A program made the position numbers and the translations under genes. Below the pieces are notes generated by a model, which saw only the letters and a program-made list of their open reading frames with translations, did no database searches and was not told the origin of the DNA. Shown here piece after piece: positions 15,791 through 24,941 of a stretch of 57,768 nucleotides of DNA; the first letter of the stretch is position 1, and every line of letters begins with the position of its first letter. This DNA comes from Blautia sp. BIOML-A1 (GTDB lineage Bacteria; Bacillota; Clostridia; Lachnospirales; Lachnospiraceae): contig NZ_WWVR01000017.1 in the NCBI RefSeq assembly GCF_009883055.1, positions 1 to 57,768 on the forward strand, read 5' to 3'.

Positions 15791-16957
15791 ATGTTCAAAT
15801 GTCAAGAAGGCTATACCCTTCGTAAAATAAAAGGTGTCAGTTACATTCTTCCTTTCGGACAGCAGATTGCCGACCAGCGCAAAGGAACTATCCTAAACGA
15901 AACCAGCGCTTTTCTGTGGAATGTGATCCAGCATAATGAAGGTGCTGACCTGGAAATGCTGACCGAAATGCTTGCACGCAGATATGGACTTGCGGAGGAG
16001 GATTTTCCCATGCTCCGCGAGGACATTCTTGATTTTCTGCGGCAGCTGCAGTCCATGGGAATGCTGACCGAAACTCTTCGTCTTCAGTCGGAAGAAGCCT
16101 CCTTATGCATCCTGATCGCAGGGCTTCACCTTCACTTCCATGGCGCTTCGCAGCTTTTCTCCGGATACTTCGATAAGTTCCGCGAAATGAATCCTGCGAA
16201 AGATGCGGACCAGGAAATTGAGTTTTTTACAACTCCGCCAGCCAGCAAATCTTATGGAAAAGTCCTCCTTCGCAATTCAGATATGACAATTTTTGAAAAT
16301 ACTGACCGCTATGTGATTCTTTTCCCGCAGATGTCAAACATTCATCAGGTACATATGAGTCTGGACGGAAGTTACGTGAGATTCTACTGTACTCCGGAAA
16401 CCTCTGAGTCAGCACAGGAAAATATTTTTCATGCAATCCGGCTCTTTTTCCTGTTTGTTGCACAAAAGCACGGGAAATTTGCCATTCATTCTGCATCGAT
16501 TCTTTATAAAGAAAAAGCATGGCTGTTCTCCGGACATTCCGGTATGGGTAAGTCAACACACACCCAAATGTGGCATGATCTTCTGCAGACTCCATATCTG
16601 AACGGTGATCTCAATCTCCTTGGCATGGAATCCGGCAAAATCATCGTCTACGGAATTCCATGGTGCGGAACTTCCGGGATTTATACGACCACCGATCATG
16701 AGCTTGGCGGTATCGTCCTTCTCGGACGCGATCCGGAGAAAGATTTTCTTCAGGAGCTGTCTCCTTCAGAAAAAGTCATCCGGATTATGCAGCGCATGAT
16801 CTCCCCTTCCTGGAAAGAACGCTTCTTCTCCATGAACCTTGACTTTGCGGAAAAAATTGCCGGACAGGTGCTGATTCTGCATCTGCTCTGCACCAGAAAT
16901 CCATCTGCTGTTTATACAGTTCAGAGGGAAATAGATACTCTGGAGGAACCACAATGA
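15791..16957 (+). CDS. PqqD-domain / HPr-kinase-like fusion protein
   Basis: This 388-residue protein has two parts. Residues 1-95 form a PqqD-like peptide-binding domain (LNETSAFLWNVIQ, then helices ending DFLRQLQSMGML). Residues about 210-340 are HPr-kinase-like: AIHSASILY, P-loop GHSGMGKST (248-256), NGDLNLL and GTSGIYT. PqqD-like domains recruit leader peptides of RiPP precursors, and HPr-kinase-like enzymes in lasso peptide clusters modify such precursors; both are family knowledge. The fusion therefore suggests an enzyme that binds and phosphorylates, or otherwise modifies, a small protein. Its stop overlaps the ABC exporter start by 4 bp, and a peptidase, a second PqqD and a nucleotidyltransferase follow nearby. 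Confidence 0.8.
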   Translation: MFKCQEGYTLRKIKGVSYILPFGQQIADQRKGTILNETSAFLWNVIQHNEGADLEMLTEMLARRYGLAEEDFPMLREDILDFLRQLQSMGMLTETLRLQSEEASLCILIAGLHLHFHGASQLFSGYFDKFREMNPAKDADQEIEFFTTPPASKSYGKVLLRNSDMTIFENTDRYVILFPQMSNIHQVHMSLDGSYVRFYCTPETSESAQENIFHAIRLFFLFVAQKHGKFAIHSASILYKEKAWLFSGHSGMGKSTHTQMWHDLLQTPYLNGDLNLLGMESGKIIVYGIPWCGTSGIYTTTDHELGGIVLLGRDPEKDFLQELSPSEKVIRIMQRMISPSWKERFFSMNLDFAEKIAGQVLILHLLCTRNPSAVYTVQREIDTLEEPQ

Positions 16958-18723
16958 GAGAGAAACTCCAGCTTATCATGAAACATCTCAGACAGGGAAG
17001 CCTCCAGAAAATATGGAAACAAACCATATGGATCTACCAGTATGGCAGACGTTACTGGAAATCTATGATTCTCTATACACTGCTGGGTGTTATGGGATCC
17101 TGTGTTTCACTTGCTTCCAGCCTGATTTCCAAAGATCTTGTCGATATCATCACAGGGCATCAGACCGGACGGCTGCTGTCCACCTTTGCAGCAATGATCG
17201 GCTTTGCGATTGCAAATCTTCTGGTCTCACAGGCATCCGGGTATGCTTCGACCTTTATCAGTCTTAAGGTTGACTCCGAGATCAAGAACGATATTTTTGC
17301 AAAAATGCTCGTCACGGACTGGGAATCTCTGACGGAATATCACACCGGTGACCTTGTTACCCGCTGGAGCTCGGATGCTTCCAATATTTCCAACGGTATT
17401 CTGAACTGGGTACCAAACCTGATCATCTATACCTTCCGGTTCATCAGTGCTCTTGCGGTTGTTCTGTATTACGATCCGACCTTTGCCCTGTTTGCACTTC
17501 TCGGTATCCCGTTCAGTGCCCTGATGTCGCGTCCGCTGCTGCGCAGAATGCGGAACAACAACCAGAAAAGTGCTGCCATGAATGCCAAAATGTATGGTTT
17601 CAATCAGGAGGCTTTCTCCAATATCCAGACGATCAAGGCATTTGATCTGATCCATTTTTATACGGACCGGCTCAAAACGCTCCAGAAGGACTATATCAGC
17701 ATGCGTCTGGAATTCCAGCGAATGTCGATCCTGACCTCTGTCCTGATGTCGATCGTTGGTTTTATCGTATCCTACAGCTGTTACGGATGGGGAATTTACC
17801 GTGTATGGAGCAATGCGATCAGTTACGGAACCATGACCATGTTTTTGTCTCTTTCCGGAACACTGACAAGCTCCGTAAACTCCCTCACGAGCCTGATTCC
17901 TTCCGCGATTTCTCTCACGATCTCTGCCGGACGTCTGATGGATATCGTGGAAATGCCGCAGGAAGATTACAGCCAGGATCATGCAGTAAAACTCTTTGAA
18001 AAGCAGCACAAAACCAGCGGTATCGGTCTCACAATGAAGGATCTGAGCTATACCTATCACAGTGGAACGGAAGTTTTTGCCCATGCTTCTATGGAAGCTT
18101 ATCCACATGAGATCATCGCCCTGGTCGGACCTTCCGGTGAAGGAAAAACAACTATGCTCCGGCTGATCCTGTCACTTCTTCGGGCACAGAGCGGAGAATT
18201 TCAGATTTGTGCCGGAAGTGATCATAATCAAAAACTGAATATGTCACCTTCGACCAGAAAGCTTTTTTCCTATGTTCCGCAGGGAAATACCATGTTTTCG
18301 GGAACCATCGCAGAAAATATGCGAAACGTAAAGCCGGATGCCACAGATGAGGAAATCATAGAGGCTCTCAAACTCTCCTGTGCATGGGATTTCGTGGAAA
18401 AACTTCCCAATGGTATTCAGAGCGTTGTCAAAGAACGCGGCGGTGGTTTTTCTGAGGGACAGGCACAGAGACTTTCTATTTCAAGAGCACTTCTCCGTAA
18501 GTCTCCGATCCTTCTCCTGGATGAGGCAACTTCTGCACTTGATGTTGCCACCGAAAGAAAGGTTCTCAAGAATATCATGCAGGATACCTATCCAAGGACC
18601 TGTATTGTAACAACCCATCGTCCTACAGTATTAAATATCTGTACGAGAGTTTATGCGATACGCGATAAGAGGTGTGAGGTACTGAATGAAGTGGAAATTG
18701 AGAAGATGGTGAAAGAATTTTAA
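16954..18723 (+). CDS. ABC exporter, fused permease and ATPase
   Basis: This 589-residue half-transporter has six membrane helices in about residues 30-325 and an ATPase with Walker A GPSGEGKTT (about 390), signature SEGQAQRLSISRALL and Walker B ILLLDEATSALD. The usual LSGGQ is SEGQ preceded by GGGF, as in many type I exporters. There is no C39 peptidase domain, so leader removal would need a separate protease such as the S26-type gene at 19382. It overlaps the PqqD-kinase gene, so the two are co-translated, and it probably exports the product of this cluster. Confidence 0.9.
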   Translation: MREKLQLIMKHLRQGSLQKIWKQTIWIYQYGRRYWKSMILYTLLGVMGSCVSLASSLISKDLVDIITGHQTGRLLSTFAAMIGFAIANLLVSQASGYASTFISLKVDSEIKNDIFAKMLVTDWESLTEYHTGDLVTRWSSDASNISNGILNWVPNLIIYTFRFISALAVVLYYDPTFALFALLGIPFSALMSRPLLRRMRNNNQKSAAMNAKMYGFNQEAFSNIQTIKAFDLIHFYTDRLKTLQKDYISMRLEFQRMSILTSVLMSIVGFIVSYSCYGWGIYRVWSNAISYGTMTMFLSLSGTLTSSVNSLTSLIPSAISLTISAGRLMDIVEMPQEDYSQDHAVKLFEKQHKTSGIGLTMKDLSYTYHSGTEVFAHASMEAYPHEIIALVGPSGEGKTTMLRLILSLLRAQSGEFQICAGSDHNQKLNMSPSTRKLFSYVPQGNTMFSGTIAENMRNVKPDATDEEIIEALKLSCAWDFVEKLPNGIQSVVKERGGGFSEGQAQRLSISRALLRKSPILLLDEATSALDVATERKVLKNIMQDTYPRTCIVTTHRPTVLNICTRVYAIRDKRCEVLNEVEIEKMVKEF

Positions 18724-18727
18724 AAAA

Positions 18728-18753
18728 GGCACAGAACCCACGGGTTCTGTGCC
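18728..18753 (-). terminator. terminator of the AEGVYAASG protein gene
   Basis: GGCACAGAACCC and GGGTTCTGTGCC form a 12-bp perfect stem. On the minus strand it is followed by TTTTTT, fitting the convergent gene at 18800. It probably also stops the ABC transporter transcript, though the plus-strand tail is not T-rich. Confidence 0.85.
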
Positions 18754-18799
18754 TGAGCTATCCTAATCCTGCAGAACAGCTTATAAATTTAATTTCCTG

Positions 18800-19186
18800 T
18801 TAATTCACAGAATATGTAAATCCTGTCATCTTAAGATCATCAATGCTTGTTCCATGGTTCAGATGAATTCCGATTGTCAGCGGATTAGATGCTGTACTTG
18901 CAAATGTAAGAGTAGCAGTCTTTCCTGACCAGGATGTCTGTACAGATGCATCATCTGTTTCAACCTGATCTACAGTGTCACTAAAAGTAATGTTCAGAGT
19001 AATCGTTCCGTTAATGTCAGACCAGTCTGCCTGTGCAAGGCCTTTACCACCATTCGTGCCCCATCTGTCCCATACACCAACATAGGTAACATTCAATGTT
19101 CCCTGTGCAGCACCGCTTGCAGCATATACTCCCTCTGCCATTCCTGCATCTACAGTCACAACCGGCTTTTTGTACGTGTTCATCAT
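18800..19186 (-). CDS. small protein with AEGVYAASG leader, candidate modified/exported substrate
   Basis: This 128-residue protein has a short N-terminal segment MNTYKKPVVTVDAGMAEGVY followed by AASG (about residues 22-25) and then a beta-rich domain of about 100 residues, rich in Thr, Ser and Trp, with an immunoglobulin- or carbohydrate-binding-like pattern (VWDRWGTNGG, ITLNITFSD, SWSGKTATLTF, GIHLNHG). It has no hydrophobic signal peptide. The leader resembles start regions I associate with small exported proteins of gut Clostridia. Lying between an ABC exporter, a peptidase and PqqD-type proteins, it is the natural candidate substrate of the cluster, with cleavage near YAAS; this is inference. 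GAGAGG eight bases upstream supports the start. Confidence 0.65.
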   Translation of the reverse strand: MMNTYKKPVVTVDAGMAEGVYAASGAAQGTLNVTYVGVWDRWGTNGGKGLAQADWSDINGTITLNITFSDTVDQVETDDASVQTSWSGKTATLTFASTASNPLTIGIHLNHGTSIDDLKMTGFTYSVN

Positions 19187-19310
19187 CTTTATTTCCTCTC
19201 TTTCGTCGGTTCATATTTCATTGTTTTTCAATGTCATTTTTTCTTATATACAGAATTCCTTCAAAAGTCAACCCGCAAACCCTTTATTTAAGCCATTTTT
19301 CTCCATTTTC

Positions 19311-19339
19311 TTGTCTTTTTTTCTTTAGCATATTATAAT
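19311..19339 (+). promoter_or_regulatory. promoter of the S26-type peptidase gene
   Basis: TTGTCT (19311-19316) and TATAAT (19334-19339) have 17-bp spacing; the start would be near 19346. The rest of 19187-19310 is T-rich with no clear minus-strand promoter for the small-protein gene. Confidence 0.6.
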
Positions 19340-19381
19340 GTATTTGCTAATGTAAAATCACACTGGAAATGAGGATTTTTT

Positions 19382-19834
19382 ATGAAAAAGAACACAGGAG
19401 ATTTCAAAACAGATCTCGAACAGCTTCTCCAGGAAGGAAATATTATCCGTCTTAAACCACAGGGATTCAGCATGTATCCCCTCTTCATTCCCGGAAGAGA
19501 TGAGGCTCTGATCCAGCAGGTTCCTGTCACCTCACTTAAGAGAAATGATGTGGCTCTCTACCGCCGCGATCAGGGAATTCTGGTTCTGCACCGTATCGTT
19601 CGTGTTACTGCCAACGGCTATTATATGACCGGAGATAATCAGTATGAGATTGAAGGACCACTTCGCCCGGATCAGTTCAGGGGCAAACTCATTGCTTTCG
19701 TCCGCAATGGGAAAGAAATCTCTGTCAGGAATCCTGTATACCGCTTTCTCTCTGCTCTCTGGCTTCTGATGCTGCCAGTACGTCCTTTTTGTTTCAGACT
19801 GACTGCTTTTTTGCGACGTACAAGGTCAAAGTAA
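19382..19834 (+). CDS. S24/S26-family peptidase (signal-peptidase-like)
   Basis: This 150-residue protein shows box B KPQGFSMYPL with the catalytic Ser at about residue 30, VLHRIV with His70 in the place of the general base, and GDNQ at 84-87. A His base instead of Lys is the SipW/ER-type arrangement. A hydrophobic C-terminal segment (about 118-135) could anchor it in the membrane. Such peptidases appear next to PqqD and NTP_transf_5 genes in peptide clusters. It is divergent from the small-protein gene and overlaps the convergent pqqD-like gene by 9 bp. A role in cutting the AEGVYAASG leader is proposed, not shown. Confidence 0.8.
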   Translation: MKKNTGDFKTDLEQLLQEGNIIRLKPQGFSMYPLFIPGRDEALIQQVPVTSLKRNDVALYRRDQGILVLHRIVRVTANGYYMTGDNQYEIEGPLRPDQFRGKLIAFVRNGKEISVRNPVYRFLSALWLLMLPVRPFCFRLTAFLRRTRSK

Positions 19835-20089
19835 AAGACCTTTTTCCCTCAGAGTTCTGACAACCGACACCACATCTTCATACACTACGGATTTTTCTAC
19901 CTCATATGCTTTGCTGACCAGTTCTGCAAGTTCCTCTGCCGAGTCAGCTTCTTCTGCATGAAGATACATAAATCCGGCTGTCTCACTCAGAGAGATTACT
20001 TCGTTTACTTCCTCTGCTCTCTTTCCAAACGGAAGAACCACATATTCATCCTCCAGTTTCCTGATCCGATATCCTTCTGTTTTTTTCAT
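19826..20089 (-). CDS. stand-alone PqqD family protein
   Basis: This 87-residue protein is the length of free PqqD chaperones. It has the beta part YRIRKLEDEYVVLPFG, then ISLSETAGFMYLHA and helices ending VVSVVRTLREKGLLL. PqqD-like proteins bind the leader of a ribosomal peptide and present it to a modifying enzyme. It shares order and motif with the N-terminal domain of the kinase fusion at 15791. It runs against the peptidase gene, with a 9-bp tail overlap, and its start has GGGGGAGAAT upstream. Confidence 0.8.
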   Translation of the reverse strand: MKKTEGYRIRKLEDEYVVLPFGKRAEEVNEVISLSETAGFMYLHAEEADSAEELAELVSKAYEVEKSVVYEDVVSVVRTLREKGLLL

Positions 20090-20138
20090 ATTCTCCCCCT
20101 TTATTTAGCAAATACTTCGTGTTATACTCTATTATCAC

Positions 20139-20192
20139 AACTATTCAGTAGCCTCACAGTTATGAGTCAAAATGCATTCCAGCTGAATAGTT
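20139..20192 (-). repeat. palindromic family A repeat between pqqD-like and NTP_transf_5 genes
   Basis: AACTATTCAG (20139-20148) and CTGAATAGTT (20183-20192) are a perfect 10-bp inverted repeat. The first 24 bases also form a family A copy, with CACAGTTA at its end, in the sense of the pqqD-like gene. This gives three alternative pairings within 54 bp. Confidence 0.55.
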
Positions 20193-20223
20193 ACCTATTA
20201 TCATTTATTTTCAGGAGTTTTCC

Positions 20224-21417
20224 ATGCATCCATCATATAAACATTATTTAAAGATCATCAGAAATACCTGTACCGGTCATGAAAGACCTGTCACCATTCC
20301 ATCTGAAGAACTGGCCGACCTTGCCCGACTTGCCGAAGATCACTGCACGGTTCCTTTTGTTCTGTCTTCTTTTCGAGGCACACCTTTCTATCCTTCCATG
20401 CTCCAGCGGACACGCAGCATGATGCTGAATTATTATCAGATTGACCAGTTTACTCGTCATACGGTTTCCCTTCTTGAAGACAACGGAATCGACTGCATCC
20501 TTCTTAAGGGAATCAGCCTTGCTTCCTGCTATCCTGTTCCCGAATATCGTAAGCTTGGCGATTTGGATCTTTATATCAGCCGGAAATCCGATATTTCCAA
20601 AGCTCAGAAACTTCTGGAATCCCATGGATATATCGCGGAAAATGAGCTCAGTGACCATCATCTGACCTATCACTATAGATTTCCAAAAACAGGGCGCAAA
20701 TTCCTTCTTGAACTGCATTATCGCGTAGTTGGAATGTATCAGTATGAGCGTGCCAACCAGATTGTAGATCAGGTGTATTCCTTTGAGAATCTTGTTCCGG
20801 TATCACAGACGATCAATGATTTTACCTACTCTGTTCTGCCGCCTTCGGAATATGTTTTTTATATGATCCATCATATGCTGAAGCATTATCTGTACAGTGG
20901 TTTCGGTATCCGTCTGCTGTGTGATTTTACCTTTTACCTCAGGATGCATGCAGATGAAATTGATTTTCATAAGATACATAGCTGGTGCCAGAATTCCCGC
21001 ATCAGTCATCTTTATGAGATTGTTCTGGAGACCTGCCGGATCTATTTTGGCCTCCCACAGCACATTGACTCCAGGGTTCACTATGATCCACAGGACTGTA
21101 AGGAATTTCTTATCCGTGTTCTTAAAGATGGAGATATGGGCACGGATGTTTCCAGTGAGCTTGTCGGAAGTACTTCCTATCAGAAGGTCAATCTGATCAC
21201 TTACTTTAAAGAAGGACATGTGCAGATGAAGGTCCGCTTTCCGAAAGCCAGCCGCTGCCCGGTTCTCTGGCCGGTTTTGTGGTGTGTTACTCTTTTGTGT
21301 TTCATTCAAAATACTTACAAAGTACGAAATACCACTTTACGACAGACGCTCCATAATTTCAAAAAAAGCAATCAGAAAACCAAACTGATACGTATCTTTG
21401 ACAACAGTGACTCCTGA
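20224..21417 (+). CDS. NTP_transf_5 nucleotidyltransferase family protein
   Basis: This 397-residue protein has the NTP_transf_5 signature: LLKG (93-96) followed by YRKLGDLDLYI (108-118), in which GDLDLY provides the metal-binding Asp pair. The family is uncharacterised but recurs in lasso and other RiPP clusters beside PqqD and HPr-kinase-like genes, so it may add a nucleotide or sugar phosphate to a peptide. The C-terminus is basic. The ATG at 20224 has AGGAGTTTTCC upstream. A terminator overlaps the stop codon. It closes the cluster before the convergent polysaccharide operon. Confidence 0.8.
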   Translation: MHPSYKHYLKIIRNTCTGHERPVTIPSEELADLARLAEDHCTVPFVLSSFRGTPFYPSMLQRTRSMMLNYYQIDQFTRHTVSLLEDNGIDCILLKGISLASCYPVPEYRKLGDLDLYISRKSDISKAQKLLESHGYIAENELSDHHLTYHYRFPKTGRKFLLELHYRVVGMYQYERANQIVDQVYSFENLVPVSQTINDFTYSVLPPSEYVFYMIHHMLKHYLYSGFGIRLLCDFTFYLRMHADEIDFHKIHSWCQNSRISHLYEIVLETCRIYFGLPQHIDSRVHYDPQDCKEFLIRVLKDGDMGTDVSSELVGSTSYQKVNLITYFKEGHVQMKVRFPKASRCPVLWPVLWCVTLLCFIQNTYKVRNTTLRQTLHNFKKSNQKTKLIRIFDNSDS

Positions 21418-21438
21418 TCTGGGAGTTACTGTTTTTTA
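21403..21438 (+). terminator. terminator overlapping the NTP_transf_5 stop codon
   Basis: ACAGTGACTCC and GGGAGTTACTGT pair with one G-U, followed by TTTTTT. The TGA stop at 21415-21417 lies in the loop. Confidence 0.85.
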
Positions 21439-22518
21439 TTCTCTCAGACCTGTATCTGACAATTTTTCATCTACCCTATGTTCGATCAATTGTTTTATCC
21501 CAAACGACAATGCCAGATAACACTTCCATTTCATTCCCCTGGAAAATCCCTTTATTACAATCCTCCATATTTTCTGGTTCAACTGAGGAATGCGTTTTTT
21601 ATCACAGGCAAGTTTCGCAAAACAATCTTTTCCAATAGAATCATTACCGTAAATCCTAAGTATTTTCCAGATCATCCATATTGATTTCCGTCGCTTCTGA
21701 TATTCCATCTTGGCGTCAAAAAAGGAGGCAAAAAAAACAGTATATTGTATCAGTCCCTCATACTGCTCGACATCTTTCCCCTCTTCTTCCATCCAGTTCT
21801 TGAAGGTCTGTGCGATTCCCAGCCAGCATCTGCTGGATTCCGGATTGTATTTATAAGAGACAGAGTCCTCATTTTTGCGATAAACATTTCCGATCTGTTC
21901 TATAAATGCATACTTTGCCCCACAGACATAACACTGCATGTTAAACAGTTTATCCTCTGCATAAGGGTACTCAGAGAAAGCAATCCTGTTCTGATCCAGA
22001 AAAGACTTCCGATACAGTTTTCCCCAGACATATGACAGTGTTCCTACGGAAAAAAATCCCCGAAAACGGAACTCTTCTGAATCCCTCTCAAACCTCGAAA
22101 ATTCGCTGTGACTAGTGGCCGGAAGAAGTTTTTCGTTCCACAGACGTGCATAATTACTGACAACAATATCTGAATTAATTTTGTCAGCAATATTAATATA
22201 TCTTTGAAAAACCTCCCTGTCCGGAAGATAGTCATCTGCATCCATGAATAAGATATACTCACCTGTGGATTTCTCTAATCCCCTGTTCCTTGCACAGCCT
22301 ATACCACGTTCTTCCGTTATAATCAGATAAATATTATCGTATTCTCTGGAATATTTCTCTGCAATTTCCACGCTTCTGTCTTCAGATTCGCTGACCACCA
22401 GAAACATTTCCCAGCTTATATAACTCTGTGCGATTATACTTTCAATCGCCTGTGCCAGATATTTTTCAGCATTATACACTGGTATAATTGCAGATATTTT
22501 TCCTTTGTTTACAGTCAT
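21436..22518 (-). CDS. glycosyltransferase family 2
   Basis: This 360-residue GT-A enzyme begins ISAIIPVYNAEKYL and has the metal-binding motif LFMDADDYL (about residue 92) and acceptor-side YVWGKLYRK, standard for GT2 proteins that act on capsule or exopolysaccharide repeat units. No membrane segment is evident, so it should act at the inner face of the membrane. Its start directly overlaps the stop of the flippase gene (1 bp), and it is the last gene of the long polysaccharide operon. The sugar and linkage are unknown. Confidence 0.9.
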   Translation of the reverse strand: MTVNKGKISAIIPVYNAEKYLAQAIESIIAQSYISWEMFLVVSESEDRSVEIAEKYSREYDNIYLIITEERGIGCARNRGLEKSTGEYILFMDADDYLPDREVFQRYINIADKINSDIVVSNYARLWNEKLLPATSHSEFSRFERDSEEFRFRGFFSVGTLSYVWGKLYRKSFLDQNRIAFSEYPYAEDKLFNMQCYVCGAKYAFIEQIGNVYRKNEDSVSYKYNPESSRCWLGIAQTFKNWMEEEGKDVEQYEGLIQYTVFFASFFDAKMEYQKRRKSIWMIWKILRIYGNDSIGKDCFAKLACDKKRIPQLNQKIWRIVIKGFSRGMKWKCYLALSFGIKQLIEHRVDEKLSDTGLRE

Positions 22519-24068
22519 TAGCTTTGCCTCCGGACACTTTTTCCTATCTTAATAATACTCCTGCACAAGAGTCCTGATGTTTTTTTCCAGTTTTCTGTTC
22601 TTCGAAATATCAGCCAAAGCAAACTATTCGGAACAATTATACAGATCACTGCTCTGTAAAACAGATTAAAAGCTGCACTTCCATTGACTATCTGGCAGCA
22701 AAATTCTGTAACTGCCCAAGCAGCTGCCATAACGATAAGATACAAACCGTATCTTCCAAAATATTCCCGAACTGGTTTCTGGAAACGATATCTATAAATG
22801 ATGTAAGGCTCCACCCATACAGACGTAAGCACTGTGCTGCAGAAGGTTCCGGCAAAAACACCAACCACACCAAAATGTGTAACCAGAAGAATCGAAATTC
22901 CAAGGTTCAGGACTGCCTCCGCGATTGCTTTGTAACGGTCATACCAGAACAGTCCCATAGATTCCTTAAATATCAGCACAGCTTTTCTTGTTCCGTTGAC
23001 AAAGAAATTAATGCACAGAACAAGCACTACCTCCCGCTGAAACAGATATTGTTTTCCAAAGGCCAGCTCCACAAACGGATTCAGCAGTTCAAACAGACAG
23101 ATCCCGGCAAAGCCATATATCCAGTAACCGATAAAAAATAACTGGTCAAAAATCCTGCTCACTTTCTCGGAATCTTCTGTAGCTCCAAGGTTTCCCACAC
23201 TTGCTGCCACACCCTGCAGTGCCTGATCCAGAACCTGTCGGATGGAACCTATCACCAGATAATAGTTCGAGTAAATTCCCGCAGTAATTACGCCAACAAA
23301 ACTGGAGATCAACAGATTATCCGTATTGTTGACCACAACATTTCCAAGCTTATGCATAAGCATGGCTCTGACATTTTTTAAGATATCCTGTCGTTCTTCC
23401 TGTGGCAGTTTTTCATGACAGGGTTCTTTGAGGTAAGGAAACAGTGCATCTGCTTTTCTGGACATGAAGACGTTTCCTGTAATCGTGCACACTACCGCAA
23501 CAATCAGAAACAGCACAAAATTCCTGGTCGTGATCAGTATAATAATCTGGCAGATATCCTGCAGCACCAGAAACCCATTATGATACAACACTGTGATATA
23601 ATTCATCTGATGTGCATCTATAAGTGTTTTTTTATAGATCAGCAGATATGAGACCACAGAATTCAAAAGATACAAAAGATAGATCAGCACAAGATGATCT
23701 ACATCCGGACGGTCTTTCATCAGAATATCCAAAAATGGAATAAGGCACATCCCTGCTACCAGTACAAATCCGGCAGTTATCCGGTAGAACATCCGGAACA
23801 TACGCATAAGGATCTGCTGCTTTGAAATGTCATTTTCCGCAATCGGTCTGTAAAGGGCATAGGTGATCGCTGTTCCAACCCCCAGTTCCGACAATGACAG
23901 TATATTTAAGATGTCGGTAAACAGTCCGTTGATTCCAACGTATCCTTCACTGAGCATTCTGGTAAAAACTACTCTGGTAAAAAATCCCATCAGAATCGCA
24001 GATATCTGCGCCACAAATGCAACGCTTGTATTCATAACAGAATATTCTGTCCTCGATTTCTGTTTCAA
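22518..24068 (-). CDS. Wzx-type oligosaccharide flippase
   Basis: This 516-residue protein has about 14 hydrophobic segments and the MOP-superfamily start SVAFVAQISAILMGFFTRVV. SEGYVGINGLFTDILNILSLSELGVG is typical of Firmicute Wzx proteins, which flip undecaprenyl-linked oligosaccharides across the membrane. PelG of the same operon is itself a MOP-type transporter, so two putative flippases are encoded together, suggesting that the operon handles more than one glycan or a decorated one. A gap of 70 bp separates it from the preceding glycosyltransferase gene. Confidence 0.88.
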   Translation of the reverse strand: MKQKSRTEYSVMNTSVAFVAQISAILMGFFTRVVFTRMLSEGYVGINGLFTDILNILSLSELGVGTAITYALYRPIAENDISKQQILMRMFRMFYRITAGFVLVAGMCLIPFLDILMKDRPDVDHLVLIYLLYLLNSVVSYLLIYKKTLIDAHQMNYITVLYHNGFLVLQDICQIIILITTRNFVLFLIVAVVCTITGNVFMSRKADALFPYLKEPCHEKLPQEERQDILKNVRAMLMHKLGNVVVNNTDNLLISSFVGVITAGIYSNYYLVIGSIRQVLDQALQGVAASVGNLGATEDSEKVSRIFDQLFFIGYWIYGFAGICLFELLNPFVELAFGKQYLFQREVVLVLCINFFVNGTRKAVLIFKESMGLFWYDRYKAIAEAVLNLGISILLVTHFGVVGVFAGTFCSTVLTSVWVEPYIIYRYRFQKPVREYFGRYGLYLIVMAAAWAVTEFCCQIVNGSAAFNLFYRAVICIIVPNSLLWLIFRRTENWKKTSGLLCRSIIKIGKSVRRQS

Positions 24069-24138
24069 GCTCTACTTATCCTTTCCCTTGTATATGTACC
24101 CCAGTTAAAAATCATCTGTATGGTAAAAGTTTTCGTTT

Positions 24139-24918
24139 TTAATGTTTTTCCAGATCATATCCTTTGTCTACATCCATTTTGAGAATTTTTTCCCGTATCC
24201 ACACCGCCATGAGTGAAAAGGTCATTCGAAACATATAGACAAATGGTTTCAGTCCAGAATGCATACTGACTCCGGTAACACGAGGATGCATGACTGCCGG
24301 GATTTCTCTTATATGAAATCCAAGAAGAGACATCTGCATCAGCATATTTGCATCCGGATACTTATCGTCAAAGTTATTATATTTGGAATAAAACAAAAAT
24401 GTTTTCCAGTTCAGACCCTGAAGTCCTGTGGTTGGATCTGTAAAATCTTTACCTGTCCCTCTGCGAAGCAGGAAGCGAAACCACACGAAGGCAATTTTTT
24501 TTGCCGCGGAAACCGGGAATTCTGTGCTTCCTTCCATAAATCGCGATCCCAGAACAATGTCCGGAACTGTTCCGTCTTTATCCGGTGTTGTCAGTGCTTT
24601 ATAAATAGCCGGAATATTACATACATCATGCTGTCCGTCTGCATCCATCTGGATCACATACTGATACTTTTTGCGGACTGCATATTTATATCCAAGCTGC
24701 AGACCACTTCCATAACCCAGATTAAACACATGCGTTACCACTGCATGATTTCTCCTCTTTGTGATCCAGTTCGTTGAATCCAAGGAGGCATCGTTCATGA
24801 CCAGAACATCTGCAAGTTCTGAGATTTCAGGTTTTTCAAGCTGCTCCAAAAGTGCCGTAATTGTCTTTTCTTCATTATAGGCAGGAATAATAATCAATAC
24901 TTCTTTTTTCTTTTCCAT
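24139..24918 (-). CDS. glycosyltransferase family 2, dolichol-phosphate-mannose-synthase-like
   Basis: This 259-residue enzyme has VLIIIPAYNEEKTI at the N-terminus, VIQMDADGQHD (about 90-100) with the DxD site, and GSRFMEGSTEFP, FTDPTTGLQGL, the pattern of polyprenyl-phosphate glycosyltransferases. It probably loads a sugar onto undecaprenyl phosphate for later transfer by a GT-C enzyme, for example the 790-residue protein of this operon. DUF2304 proteins usually pair with this group, and one is encoded upstream at 26135. Confidence 0.9.
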   Translation of the reverse strand: MEKKKEVLIIIPAYNEEKTITALLEQLEKPEISELADVLVMNDASLDSTNWITKRRNHAVVTHVFNLGYGSGLQLGYKYAVRKKYQYVIQMDADGQHDVCNIPAIYKALTTPDKDGTVPDIVLGSRFMEGSTEFPVSAAKKIAFVWFRFLLRRGTGKDFTDPTTGLQGLNWKTFLFYSKYNNFDDKYPDANMLMQMSLLGFHIREIPAVMHPRVTGVSMHSGLKPFVYMFRMTFSLMAVWIREKILKMDVDKGYDLEKH

Positions 24919-24941
24919 ATACTCAGTCTTTCTTTTGTTGT

